64,000 bases of DNA from Sphingobacterium multivorum (lineage in GTDB: Bacteria; Bacteroidota; Bacteroidia; Sphingobacteriales; Sphingobacteriaceae). The position numbers and the translations under genes are program-made. The DNA lies in contig NZ_UAUU01000009.1 in NCBI RefSeq assembly GCF_900457465.1, forward strand, positions 806,001 to 870,000, in the 5' to 3' direction. The notes under the pieces were generated by a model. It saw nothing but the letters and a program-made list of their open reading frames with translations, was not told the DNA's origin and ran no database searches. Below, piece after piece: positions 19,471-28,303 of this stretch; the stretch's first letter is position 1, and every line of letters begins with the position of its first letter.

Positions 19471-19484
19471 GATTCCCTTTTTTT
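19453..19484 (+). terminator. Terminator overlapping the end of the first dedA gene
   Basis: 12-base arms (aaaaagggaatc/gattcccttttt) around a 6-base loop that contains the stop codon region, followed by a T run; only 14 bases before the next dedA start. Confidence 0.8.
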
Positions 19485-19497
19485 ATAGATCAAAAAA

Positions 19498-20145
19498 ATG
19501 GAATTCATTTCACAGCTTATTGATTTTATCCTGCATATCGATCAGCATCTATTGCAACTGATCAATAGTTATGAAAATTGGACTTATCTGATTTTGTTTT
19601 TAATCATTTTTGCGGAGACAGGATTTGTTGTTACCCCATTCCTCCCTGGTGACTCCGTTTTATTTGCCTTGGGAGCAATCATTGCCCGTCCGGATTGTCA
19701 GCTTTCCTTACCATTATTTATAGTCATTCTTATTTTTGCCGCTATCTTCGGTGATTTTGTGAATTATGAAATTGGCAAATATTTTGGAGTTCGGGTTTTT
19801 AAGCCTGGATCAAGGTTATTTAAACCGGCTTATCTGCAAAAAACGCAAGATTTCTATGCTAAGCATGGAACAAGGACTATTGTATATGCCCGATTCGTAC
19901 CGATTATAAGGACTTTTGCACCATTTGTGGCAGGCATTGGCCGTATGCCCTATACAACCTTCGGGAAATATAATATACTTGGGGGCATATTATGGGTTTC
20001 GTTATTTATTTTGGCTGGCTATTATTTTGGACAAATACCATTTTTTAAGCATAATTTTTCCCTTGTTATTTTGGCGGTTATCTTTATTAGCTTAATACCC
20101 ATGCTTATACAGTTTTTTTCGCAGACAAAAACAAAAAAAGATTAA
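19498..20145 (+). CDS. DedA-family membrane protein (second of a tandem pair)
   Basis: 215 residues, ATG start. It aligns along its full length with the preceding gene (shared LIDFILHID and TYLILFLIIF segments, PFLPGDS, ARFVPIIRTFAPFVAGIGRM) and clearly arose by duplication. The loop after the third membrane segment differs (GVRVFKPGSRLFK), so substrate or regulation may differ. Integral inner-membrane protein. Confidence 0.9.
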   Translation: MEFISQLIDFILHIDQHLLQLINSYENWTYLILFLIIFAETGFVVTPFLPGDSVLFALGAIIARPDCQLSLPLFIVILIFAAIFGDFVNYEIGKYFGVRVFKPGSRLFKPAYLQKTQDFYAKHGTRTIVYARFVPIIRTFAPFVAGIGRMPYTTFGKYNILGGILWVSLFILAGYYFGQIPFFKHNFSLVILAVIFISLIPMLIQFFSQTKTKKD

Positions 20146-20312
20146 ACGTTACATACTAAATGTAGTCTTTTAAGGTTAAAGGATTGGTACGAAATATCCC
20201 TATCAAAAAGTACAAACATTGCCTATAAACAAGAGGTTAGACTCTATAAAAGCGAAGGGGAGACGATAGTTTGGATATCTCGTCAGCTCACTCAAGAAGA
20301 TATTATTTACGT

Positions 20313-20885
20313 ATGAACTATTTGGTTTTAGCATTTACCCTGCTTTTTACACAGTCTATTTTTGCCCAACGTATCGTTGTCGATCATCATCAGGCGACCG
20401 AGGCCTATGAATTACTGAACAAAATCCGTACGAATCCAGAACGGTATAAGAAAGAGCTGAAGCTCTTCAACTTGCAGAAGATTAAACGGACCAAACTCAA
20501 TTGGAATAAGGAGTTGGCGGAGGTTGCAGTTTATCGGGCAAAAGATATGGCCAAGCGCTCCTATTTTGACCATGTTTCACCTGAGGGGTATGGACCAAAT
20601 TATTTCATTGACGAAGCCGGATATCAACTTAACCCAACATGGCTGTCCAAACGAAATGCAAACAATTTTGAGTCTATTGCGGCCAACCGATCTAGTGCTA
20701 CCGCTGGCATTAAGGCTCTAATTATTGGAAAGGAAGCTCCGGGTTATCATCATCGCACACATTTACTGGGCATGGATCAGTGGAATGCTTCGCTATACGA
20801 TGTCGGAATTGGTTACGTCGAGTGTAAAGGTGCCAAACCTTATGAAAGTTATTTAGTTGTTATCATAGCCAAGCACGACTGGTAG
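20313..20885 (+). CDS. Secreted CAP-domain (SCP-like) protein
   Basis: 190 residues from the ATG at 20313. A signal peptide (about residues 1-19, ending SIFAQ) precedes a CAP/SCP domain: the helix with LNKIRTNPERYKKEL, then AKDMAKRSYFDHVSPEG, the usual HxSPxG-like signature, then the HHRTHLLGMDQW region, the place of the second conserved histidine. Function of bacterial single-domain CAP proteins is mostly unknown. A longer reading frame upstream has no signal peptide at its start and is rejected. Confidence 0.8.
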   Translation: MNYLVLAFTLLFTQSIFAQRIVVDHHQATEAYELLNKIRTNPERYKKELKLFNLQKIKRTKLNWNKELAEVAVYRAKDMAKRSYFDHVSPEGYGPNYFIDEAGYQLNPTWLSKRNANNFESIAANRSSATAGIKALIIGKEAPGYHHRTHLLGMDQWNASLYDVGIGYVECKGAKPYESYLVVIIAKHDW

Positions 20886-20957
20886 ATAAATGAAAGGTAA
20901 TTTGGGGAGTATCAGCAATTAATCGACGCAGGGTATTCAATTTTTACTGAAAAGTCA

Positions 20958-20965
20958 TACCTTTG
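20958..20965 (+). promoter_or_regulatory. -7 box directly before yicC
   Basis: TACCTTTG matches TAnnTTTG exactly and ends three bases before the yicC ATG. If used, transcription would start about at the start codon, giving a leaderless or nearly leaderless mRNA. No good -33 TTG is seen. Confidence 0.4.
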
Positions 20966-20968
20966 CAT

Positions 20969-21844
20969 ATGATAAAATCCATGACAGGATATGGCACGGC
21001 TTCCGCTGATAACGGTAAAGTTAAATATAGTGTCGAAATAAAGTCCTTAAATTCAAAATTCCTTGAATTAAATCTTCGCTTGCCCAAAGTTGTTTCGGAC
21101 AAAGAATTGACCCTGCGCACTGAGAGCAGTAAACTTATTGAGCGTGGTAAAGTGAACATGAATGTAACTGTTGAATACACGGATCAAACGGCGAAGGCAT
21201 CTTCTATTAATGCTGATTTACTCAAAAAATATTACAGTCAATTGCAGCAGATCGCTTTGGAACTTAACGATACCAATGTCAATCTGTTTGAACTGGCGTT
21301 AAATATGCCTGAGGTAATTACCAATAATGATGATTCCGTTGATGATGAAGAATCCAAAGTATTGATGGATGCTTTCTATGATGCGGTCAAACGTTTTACT
21401 ACATTTCGTGAAGACGAGGGTAATGTGCTTGCTGGAGATTTAAAGAAGCGCGCGGAGCTTATTTTAACTTACCTTGGAGAAGTAGAGGCCTTAGAAGTAG
21501 AACGTATTCCTTTGATCAGACAGCGTATTGAACAATTTTTAAATGATACGGTGGGTAAAGATAATGTGGATCAGAACCGATTTGAACAGGAGTTGGTTTA
21601 CTACATTGACAAATTGGATGTGACCGAAGAAAAAGTCCGGTTGCGCGCCCATTGCAATTACTTTTTAAAGGCATTTGATTCTGCGGATTCAAACGGGAAA
21701 AAATTGGGATTTATTTCACAAGAAATGGGGCGGGAGATCAATACCTTAGGTTCCAAAGCTAACCATGCCGGCATTCAACAGATCGTGGTCAGAATGAAAG
21801 AAGAATTGGAAAAAATAAAAGAGCAATTGCTCAACGTATTATAA
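20969..21844 (+). CDS. YicC/YloC-family endoribonuclease
   Basis: 291 residues starting MIKSMTGYGTASAD, the diagnostic N-terminus of YicC-like proteins, with the C-terminal DUF1732 part ending in QEMGREINTLGSKANHAGIQ, also diagnostic. YicC of E. coli is a metal-dependent RNase that affects small-RNA turnover. Three bases separate it from gmk, a pairing conserved in many bacteria. I chose the ATG at 20969 over a TTG two codons earlier. Confidence 0.92.
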   Translation: MIKSMTGYGTASADNGKVKYSVEIKSLNSKFLELNLRLPKVVSDKELTLRTESSKLIERGKVNMNVTVEYTDQTAKASSINADLLKKYYSQLQQIALELNDTNVNLFELALNMPEVITNNDDSVDDEESKVLMDAFYDAVKRFTTFREDEGNVLAGDLKKRAELILTYLGEVEALEVERIPLIRQRIEQFLNDTVGKDNVDQNRFEQELVYYIDKLDVTEEKVRLRAHCNYFLKAFDSADSNGKKLGFISQEMGREINTLGSKANHAGIQQIVVRMKEELEKIKEQLLNVL

Positions 21845-21846
21845 GA

Positions 21847-22416
21847 ATGAGCGGTAAATTAATTATATTCTCGGCACCATCGGGAGCTGGAAAAACGACA
21901 ATAGTAAGAGATCTTTTAAGTAAACACGGTGATAAGATTGAATTTTCCATTTCAGCAAGTACACGTGATCCAAGAGGGCAGGAGGTAAATGGAAAGGACT
22001 ACTATTTTATGTCGAAAGAAGAATTTTTGCATAAGGTAGCAAAACAGGAGTTTATCGAATTTGAGGAAGTATATTCAGGGACTTTCTATGGTACTTTGCG
22101 TTCAGAAATTGAGCGTATTTGGAAAGAAGGTAAACATGTTATTTTTGATATCGACGTTGTCGGTGGATTACGTTTGAAATCAAAATTCCCAGAACAGGCA
22201 ATTTCTATTTTCGTACAACCGCCATCATTGGAGGTGCTTAAGGAGCGTTTGACAGGACGTGGAACGGATTCGGAAGAAAAGCTGAAAGAGCGTTTTGCGA
22301 AAGCAGAATTGGAACTTACCTATGCCAATAAATTTGATGTCATATTGAACAATTTTGATTTAGCTACAGCATGTGCCGATGCGGAAGAAATTGTCATGGG
22401 ATTTATCAATAAATAA
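21847..22416 (+). CDS. gmk: Guanylate kinase
   Basis: Phosphorylates GMP to GDP. 189 residues with the P-loop APSGAGKTT at residues 10-18, the GMP-binding STRDPRGQEVNGKDYYF region near 40-56, and the lid segment with RLTGRGTDSEEKLKERF. Middle gene of yicC-gmk-nadD. Confidence 0.96.
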   Translation: MSGKLIIFSAPSGAGKTTIVRDLLSKHGDKIEFSISASTRDPRGQEVNGKDYYFMSKEEFLHKVAKQEFIEFEEVYSGTFYGTLRSEIERIWKEGKHVIFDIDVVGGLRLKSKFPEQAISIFVQPPSLEVLKERLTGRGTDSEEKLKERFAKAELELTYANKFDVILNNFDLATACADAEEIVMGFINK

Positions 22417-22420
22417 GTTC

Positions 22421-22996
22421 ATGCGAAAGATTGGTTTGTTTTTTGGTTCTTTTAATCCGGTGCATATAGGGCATTTGATTATAGCTAACTATATGGCCAA
22501 TTTTACTGGACTTGACGAAGTTTGGTTTGTGGTCTCTCCACAGAATCCATTTAAAAAGAAGTCTACCTTAGCAGACCCTTATGACCGTTTGGAAATGCTA
22601 AATCTGGCTTTGGAAGACTGTGATCATTTGAAAGTAAGTGACATTGAATTCCATTTGCCAATACCATCGTATACCATCGATACCTTAACGCATCTTAGCG
22701 AGAAATATCCAAACCGGGAATTTGTGCTACTTATGGGACAAGACAATTTGGAATCGCTGGAAAAGTGGAAGAATGCGGATATTATCTTGCGTGATTACCA
22801 GATTTATGTTTATCCTAGACCAGGGTTCGATAATGAAAAATTTAAAGATCATCCCGCTATCACGATGACCGACACCCCACTAATGGAATTATCCTCTACC
22901 TTTTTGCGAAATGCAATCAAGGAAAACAAGAATATTCAATTCTTTACACCTAAAAAGGTGATTGAATTTATTGATAAGAAAGGTTTATATTCTTGA
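22421..22996 (+). CDS. nadD: Nicotinate-nucleotide adenylyltransferase NadD
   Basis: Adenylates nicotinate mononucleotide in NAD synthesis. The start is the ATG at 22421, four bases after gmk, giving MRKIGLFFGSFNPVHIGHL with the (H/T)xGH nucleotidyltransferase motif; the C-terminal SSTFLRNAIKE corresponds to the SSTxIR motif. 191 residues, full length. A longer frame overlapping gmk is rejected. Complements nadB and nadA at the left end. Confidence 0.95.
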   Translation: MRKIGLFFGSFNPVHIGHLIIANYMANFTGLDEVWFVVSPQNPFKKKSTLADPYDRLEMLNLALEDCDHLKVSDIEFHLPIPSYTIDTLTHLSEKYPNREFVLLMGQDNLESLEKWKNADIILRDYQIYVYPRPGFDNEKFKDHPAITMTDTPLMELSSTFLRNAIKENKNIQFFTPKKVIEFIDKKGLYS

Positions 22997-23023
22997 TATA
23001 TATGGAAGTAAATGAAGCATGAT

Positions 23024-23055
23024 ATCCCCGGGTTTTATTAAATCCGGGGATTTTT
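23024..23055 (+). terminator. Terminator after nadD
   Basis: GC-rich 8-base arms atccccgg/ccggggat around a 12-base AT loop and a T run, 27 bases after the stop. Confidence 0.85.
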
Positions 23056-23297
23056 GTTTGTAGGTATCTCAAGAAAATATTAAGGAATAATTTTTGCAGG
23101 AATAATATTTCACTTTTAAGCTCAGATAAGACGATCTTTAATGAATAATTAAAATAGCCTGGAAATAAAAGCAATCATTCGTGAGAACCTGTTTTTTTAC
23201 CTATCAGGCTTGTTTAGTTAGCGGTATGAGTCTCAAGTTTAATTCTGGGCTTTTTGGGGAGGTTTATGATAGAGAAAAATATATTAATTCGTATGCT

Positions 23298-24053
23298 ATG
23301 AGAAAAATCGTTTTATTGTTTATGTGTTTCGTGTATTGGGGGACCGGTTTGGCACAGACGGATAGTGCGGATGACAATAGTCTTTTTATGGATCCTGCTG
23401 CTATTGAGCTGCGGAGCAAAATGACCATACCGCCTTACGGTTTGGACAAAGTAAAAGCATTAATTTCAACAATAATCCCCGAAGAAGATAAGGAAACAAC
23501 AGATGCGGGAATAAATGCGATTTCAGCCGTTGATTTTAAACAGCTAACGCTGCGTGAAAAGTTCACCTATACCATGATTCATGCTGAGCTATATGCGCAA
23601 AATTGTGCTATACCCGAGTACCAGACACAGATCGACAAAAAAATATTTGCTACATTATTGGACGGCTTTAATGAATCCTCTTGGTCGCAAAGACAGACTG
23701 ATTTTTTGCAGGAAAATAGGGATTCGGTGATGAAGCTTATTCAGGAATCTGTTGTCCGGAGCAAACGGATGGGGGTAAATTATAAGCATGCCATAGTGGA
23801 GATTAATGGCTGGCAGATGATCCCTTTTATTGTTGATTATGCCAAGAAAACACCAAAGGATAAAGATGCACTGACGTTGCTGTTATTACTGATGAAACGT
23901 GGTGAATACAGTGAATTTATAAAATCCAGTTCATTTAAAAAGTTGTATGGAGAGGACAGTAATTATTATTCGTATCTAAATTACAACAAAGAAAATGAGG
24001 CGCTGATCTTTAGTCGGGCGCTTAAATATTACGATGAGAAAAAAAGCAAGTAG
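23298..24053 (+). CDS. Secreted protein of unknown function
   Basis: 251 residues from the ATG at 23298, which opens a good signal peptide (MRKIVLLFMCFVYWGTGLAQ); the longer upstream frame is ignored. The mature part is helical, without cysteine clusters, and contains two segments that look like helical-repeat units (LREKFTYTMIHAELYAQN and DKDALTLLLLLMKRGEYSEF). I do not recognise a family. It ends 60 bases before the formylglycine-generating-enzyme-like gene and may be cotranscribed. Confidence 0.75.
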   Translation: MRKIVLLFMCFVYWGTGLAQTDSADDNSLFMDPAAIELRSKMTIPPYGLDKVKALISTIIPEEDKETTDAGINAISAVDFKQLTLREKFTYTMIHAELYAQNCAIPEYQTQIDKKIFATLLDGFNESSWSQRQTDFLQENRDSVMKLIQESVVRSKRMGVNYKHAIVEINGWQMIPFIVDYAKKTPKDKDALTLLLLLMKRGEYSEFIKSSSFKKLYGEDSNYYSYLNYNKENEALIFSRALKYYDEKKSK

Positions 24054-24113
24054 TGCAGTTGGATTTTTAGTATTCGAAACGTCAAATTTGTATTATAACA
24101 AACGGCAAGGAGG

Positions 24114-24953
24114 ATGAGCAAATTACTCTATTTGATAGGATTGATTGTTTTACATCTCCAATGTGAAGCCCAAGCTGGAAACTATATCCAAATTCCAGCT
24201 GGAGACTATCATTTGGGCGATACAGCAAGCTTAGATAATCCCAAAAGAACAGTGCATATCGAATCGTTCTGGATCTCGAAATTTGAGCTGACGAATGCCG
24301 AATTTGAAAAATTCGTTCAGGCAACGGGTTACAAGACATTAGCAGAACGCTACCATAATGCCATGGTCTTTGAGCCTGGCCTGGCGGAGTTTCGCTGGTT
24401 GCAGGATAGTACGGCCTATTGGCGCTTTCCGAATGGTGTAATTCGTGGCGGAATTGCGGCCAAGATGGATCACCCAGTTACCTGTATCTCTTATAAAGAT
24501 GTGCTGGCCTATTGTACATGGGCAAATTGTAGATTGCCATCTTTTGATGAGTGGGAGGTGGCAGCTAGAGCCGGAAGCGAAGACTATTATTTTGAAGGTT
24601 TCAGTAAAGAGAATATGGGCGATTATGCAAATGTATGGCATGGTAGAGATCATTTGAAAGCTGATTATTCCGATGGTTATCTCTATACTTCTCCGGTCGG
24701 AAAATTCAAACCCAATCCATGGGGACTTTATGATATCTTTGGTAATGTATTTGAATTTTGCACCGGAAAGCTCGAAAGAGATGGCGACCGCTCTATTGCA
24801 CATGCCCGTGGAGGGTCCTGGTGGTGTAGTAAAAATAGCTGTGCCGCTTTTAATACCGTATATATAGGTTCAGTTAGTCCCAATGCATCTTTTAGTAATC
24901 TGGGATTTAGAATTGTAAAAAAAGCCTTTACTCCTGAGAATAAAGACTTTTAA
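24114..24953 (+). CDS. Formylglycine-generating-enzyme-like (SUMF1 domain) secreted protein
   Basis: 279 residues: signal peptide (1-20, ending CEAQA) and then one FGE-sulfatase domain starting YIQIPAGDYHLGD, with the family segments FWISKFELTNAEFEKF, HPVTCISYKDVLAYCTW, RLPSFDEWEVAARAG, NPWGLYDIFGNVFEFC and LGFRIVKK. Near the C-terminus it has CSKNSC after RGGSWW, the same C-x4-C spacing as the copper-binding catalytic cysteines of true FGE, so it may be catalytic; many Bacteroidota relatives (GldJ/GldK type) lack this pair. No sulfatase is encoded in the window. An AAGGAGG directly touches the ATG, too close to act as a normal ribosome site. Confidence 0.85.
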   Translation: MSKLLYLIGLIVLHLQCEAQAGNYIQIPAGDYHLGDTASLDNPKRTVHIESFWISKFELTNAEFEKFVQATGYKTLAERYHNAMVFEPGLAEFRWLQDSTAYWRFPNGVIRGGIAAKMDHPVTCISYKDVLAYCTWANCRLPSFDEWEVAARAGSEDYYFEGFSKENMGDYANVWHGRDHLKADYSDGYLYTSPVGKFKPNPWGLYDIFGNVFEFCTGKLERDGDRSIAHARGGSWWCSKNSCAAFNTVYIGSVSPNASFSNLGFRIVKKAFTPENKDF

Positions 24954-24979
24954 AACAAACTCATCGTAAAGATTGACTT

Positions 24980-25750
24980 TTATCTTCCCATCCAGCCACC
25001 ATCGACTGTTAGGATGGTTCCATGAACATAATCGGAAGCTTTTGAAGCGAGGAATACAGCTGGCCCCTTAAAATCTTCTGGAGTTCCCCAACGTCCTGCA
25101 GGTATACGGTCCAAAATGGACTTTGAGCGTTCGGGATCGTCTCTCAGAGCCTCGGTATTATCCGTGGCGATATACCCCGGAGCAAACCCGTTTACGTTGA
25201 CACCTTTGGAAGCCCACTCATTTGCAAAAGCCTTTACCATGGATCCTACGGCACCTTTTGAAGCGGCATATCCTGGAACATTGATGCCACCTTGGAAAGT
25301 TAATAAAGAGGCTGTAAATACGATTTTTCCAGTTCCACGTGAAATCATGTCCTTTCCAATCTCGCGCGTCAATATAAACTGTGCATTTTGATTGATTTCG
25401 ATGATTTCATCCCAGTATTCATCAGGATGCTCAGCGGCAGGTTTTCGAAGTATATTTCCGGCATTATTAAAAAGTATATCAATCGCAGGATGCGCTGATT
25501 TTACCTTTTCAATAAACGCGTAAAGCGCTGTCCGTTTGGCGAAATCACACTGGTAGGCATAGAAATTTCTGCCTAATGCTTTTACGGATTTTTCTACTGC
25601 GGAGCCTTCAATTTCCAATGACGCCGAAACGCCTATAATATCTGCCCCAGCTTCAGCCAATGCTTCGGCAATTGCCTTGCCAATTCCCCTTTTGCAGCCT
25701 GTTACCAAGGCTACTTTCCCACTTAAGTCAAAAGATTGCAGTATGGACAT
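24980..25750 (-). CDS. kduD: 2-dehydro-3-deoxy-D-gluconate 5-dehydrogenase KduD (SDR family)
   Basis: 256 residues from the ATG at 25750. Rossmann motif TGCKRGIG near residue 17, NNAG near 92, YAASK (catalytic Tyr-x3-Lys) near 158, and a C-terminus TVDGGWMGR usual for KduD. It interconverts 2,5-diketo-3-deoxygluconate and KDG in pectin/unsaturated-uronate breakdown. Third gene of kduI-DUF4861-kduD; it overlaps the upstream stop codon by one base. SDR assignments by similarity alone have some risk, but kduI next door supports it strongly. Confidence 0.9.
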   Translation of the reverse strand: MSILQSFDLSGKVALVTGCKRGIGKAIAEALAEAGADIIGVSASLEIEGSAVEKSVKALGRNFYAYQCDFAKRTALYAFIEKVKSAHPAIDILFNNAGNILRKPAAEHPDEYWDEIIEINQNAQFILTREIGKDMISRGTGKIVFTASLLTFQGGINVPGYAASKGAVGSMVKAFANEWASKGVNVNGFAPGYIATDNTEALRDDPERSKSILDRIPAGRWGTPEDFKGPAVFLASKASDYVHGTILTVDGGWMGR

Positions 25751-26871
25751 TATTTTGAATATTTTATTGTTAATGGTTGATCTAAATTGTTTTTGAATGT
25801 TTTTACATAAGACTGCCATTGCTCAAAATTCCCTATTTTGCCAGCTTTATTGAACGCAGCACCCGCAAAATAAACTAAGGGTTTATCATTTTTGACGGTG
25901 GTTGCCAGTAAAAATTGTTTTGGGCTATCTTTGAACACATACTTTACTTTTGGTAAAATAACGGCTGTTCCTGTAATTTTATCTCCTTCTGCAGGCTCCC
26001 AATAGGCTAAAATGCCATTCTTTACATCATTTAGAATTTGAGGTTTTTCCTCTTTTCTTTTAGCGATCCCCACAACAATTGGCGTAGCGGCAGCGGTTGT
26101 GTTTTTGATGGAATAGCTTATCTTGTTCAATTGACTCCCAGCGTCTAAAGAAACTGTTTTTTCGACTTGTAGCTGTTGACCCTTTACATTTTCCGGTTCA
26201 TAAATAAGTTTGAATGTGGATCGTAGCGGACCATTGTCCAAGACCTCGTATTGACGATAATGCTTATGGTAAACGACCTGTTCGTCAATGAATGGCGTTG
26301 CATCGCCGACACCTAAGGTTTGTCCGACGGAATAATAATCTAATCCTTTGCCATGATCGGCATGATAGTCCCCAGTTTTATACCATTCGTCAACAATAAG
26401 ATCATTGCTACGTTTTGCCCAGAAATCAAAACCTTGTGCATCCTCAGAGCTGCCTTCTAAAGCTTTTCCATAGGCTCTAAACGCTGCAATATCGTTTTCC
26501 CATGCAAAGTCATCTTTTCGTTCAGGGACGTATCTCGCATAAGTCTTTGGAGTGACAGTTGCGGGTTTATTTCCATTAACCCCAAAGGTTGTTGAGCTTC
26601 TAGGAGCAACGGTTATTTGAATCAAAATATTTTGTGCCGTCGGTTTTCCTAGTTTTTCGAGCTGATAGGCCAGTTCCTTTTTATCCTTGTCCACAATAGT
26701 AAATACACTGTTTTTTAATGCGAAGTGTTTTTCAAATGTGGTATAAGGGATACTGATCAACTCTGTTCTTGCGCTAGCGGAAGAGTTGTTTACAGTAATG
26801 GTTTTGTTGTTCTGCGCAAAAGCAACCGTTGAAAGCCCTAGCGCTAAACTCAATACGAGTGTTTTTTTCAT
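25750..26871 (-). CDS. Secreted DUF4861-family protein
   Basis: 373 residues with a signal peptide (MKKTLVLSLALGLSTVAFAQ). The body, beta-rich by appearance, has the segments YTTFEKHFALKN, RYVPERKDDFAWENDIAAFR, FDFWAKRSNDLIVDEW and YHADHGKGLDYYSVG that mark the DUF4861 family, commonly found in Bacteroidota pectin or glycosaminoglycan utilisation loci. The HADHGKG patch might hold a metal or substrate site. It lies between kduI and kduD with one-base gaps, so a periplasmic role in uronate oligosaccharide use is inferred. Confidence 0.85.
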   Translation of the reverse strand: MKKTLVLSLALGLSTVAFAQNNKTITVNNSSASARTELISIPYTTFEKHFALKNSVFTIVDKDKKELAYQLEKLGKPTAQNILIQITVAPRSSTTFGVNGNKPATVTPKTYARYVPERKDDFAWENDIAAFRAYGKALEGSSEDAQGFDFWAKRSNDLIVDEWYKTGDYHADHGKGLDYYSVGQTLGVGDATPFIDEQVVYHKHYRQYEVLDNGPLRSTFKLIYEPENVKGQQLQVEKTVSLDAGSQLNKISYSIKNTTAAATPIVVGIAKRKEEKPQILNDVKNGILAYWEPAEGDKITGTAVILPKVKYVFKDSPKQFLLATTVKNDKPLVYFAGAAFNKAGKIGNFEQWQSYVKTFKNNLDQPLTIKYSK

Positions 26872-26872
26872 A

Positions 26873-27718
26873 TTACTTCAATTCTGTGATGGCACATTTG
26901 TCCATATCATCATAATCTAAATTTTCACCTGCCATTCCCCATATAAATGTATAATTGGACGTTCCAGCTCCTGAGTGAATTGACCATGGCGGTGAAATTA
27001 CAGCCTGATCGTTGTGTATCCAAATATGGCGGGTTTCATCGATAGGTCCCATAAAATGTGATACAGCCTGACCTTCAGGTAATTCAAAGTAGAAATAGAC
27101 TTCCATACGACGATCGTGGGTGTGGGATGGCATTGTATTCCATACAGATCCGGGTTTTAACTCAGTCATGCCCATCTGTAATTGGCAGGTTTGTACCACT
27201 TTGTTCAATAACATCTGGTTGATCGTACGGTGGTTGGCAGTTTCCAATGAACCCAATTCTAGTTTATTCGCATCTTCTTTCGTTACCTTTTTAGTTGGAT
27301 AGCTGCAATGTGCAGGTGTAGAGTTTAAATAGAATTTTGCTGGTTTTGCAGCATCCTGGCTTGAAAAATAAACTTCCTGAGCACCTTGACCGATATAAAG
27401 GGCTTCTTTGGTATTGAGATCATAAATAATGCCGTCAACTTCGACTTGACCGTTCCCACCGACATTGATAATACCCAACTCTCTTCTAGAAAGGAAGTAA
27501 GGTTCTTTTAATAATGCGGGAATGGTGTCTAATTTGATTTTTGAGCTTACAGGCATTGCTCCACCGGCCATATAGCGATCGTAGTGGGTATAGACAAAAT
27601 TAATTTTGTCTGCTTCAAAAACTGTTTCAATTAGAAAATTCTCCCTTAATCCTTGTGTATCTAAAGTTTTGTATTCCTTTGGCCCTATTGCATAGCGGGA
27701 TTCAAAATTAATGCTCAT
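26873..27718 (-). CDS. kduI: 5-dehydro-4-deoxy-D-glucuronate isomerase KduI
   Basis: Converts 5-keto-4-deoxyuronate to 2,5-diketo-3-deoxygluconate, the step just before KduD. 281 residues, cupin fold; conserved segments ESRYAIGPKEYKTLDTQGLR at the start, RRELGIINVGG, and the metal-binding HTHDRRMEVYFYFE near residue 200. First gene of the cluster. No transporter, lyase or regulator of a full utilisation locus is adjacent. Confidence 0.95.
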   Translation of the reverse strand: MSINFESRYAIGPKEYKTLDTQGLRENFLIETVFEADKINFVYTHYDRYMAGGAMPVSSKIKLDTIPALLKEPYFLSRRELGIINVGGNGQVEVDGIIYDLNTKEALYIGQGAQEVYFSSQDAAKPAKFYLNSTPAHCSYPTKKVTKEDANKLELGSLETANHRTINQMLLNKVVQTCQLQMGMTELKPGSVWNTMPSHTHDRRMEVYFYFELPEGQAVSHFMGPIDETRHIWIHNDQAVISPPWSIHSGAGTSNYTFIWGMAGENLDYDDMDKCAITELK

Positions 27719-28303
27719 AACTGAATTATTATTTTTGTTTGAATGCTAAATTTAGGGCTAATATTTGTCAATTGCGATACAATCTTACGCAAACGATGTC
27801 GTAGTGATCGGTTGGTTTTCCGAAAGCGGTAGCAACTTTAAGATAATCGACATGGCTATTATGACTGCAATATACTTCGACCAAATTCTACTTAATAACA
27901 GTTTTTAACCAATTTTTAAACAGTAATCAGTCAGTATTCCTTCAGTGTTCACTGAATGATCACTGAACAAGCACTGAACGAGCACTGAACAAGCACTGTC
28001 AAAACATCGAATTTGGTCACCATCTGATCCTCATTTGATGCGCCCAAATCTCATCGCTCTTTTCCGACTTCCATGTGTTCGTTTGAACCGCTGTTTTCCA
28101 CAGTTGCTTTTACTGTTTGGCGTCCTAATGTGCGGCCTTTGCAGATAATAATTACCTGTTGTGTCAATATTATTTACATCTCGGTTTCAGATTTACTAAC
28201 TTCGTGTATGGTAAAGAAGAAATTCCCATATTCTAAACGCATAAACACGGACCGAGAGGACTGGGGGTCCCTTATGACCATCTAAAAAGCAAATTATTTA
28301 CAT
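27719..28303. other. Intergenic region between kduI and surE
   Basis: About 585 bases between divergent genes. Contains an 11-base tandem repeat (27950-27998) and a TTTTCCACA (28094-28102). An open frame of 70 codons at 28073-28285 has no family resemblance and non-coding composition, so it is not called. Confidence 0.6.
27950..27998. repeat. 11-bp tandem repeat, unit CACTGAACAAG
   Basis: Four units (CACTGAATGAT, CACTGAACAAG, CACTGAACGAG, CACTGAACAAG) and a partial fifth (CACTG), each exactly 11 bases. The array is preceded by two related cagt-containing words (27921-27949). The period is close to one DNA helical turn. Confidence 0.9.

Noticed and set aside
25325..25345. parS-like sequence with a CACGTG core inside kduD
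   Set aside because: Only 12 of 16 positions fit the parS consensus, and it lies within well-conserved coding sequence.
28073..28285. 70-codon open frame between kduI and surE
   Set aside because: No family resemblance, no signal peptide, non-coding composition, overlaps the likely surE promoter region.
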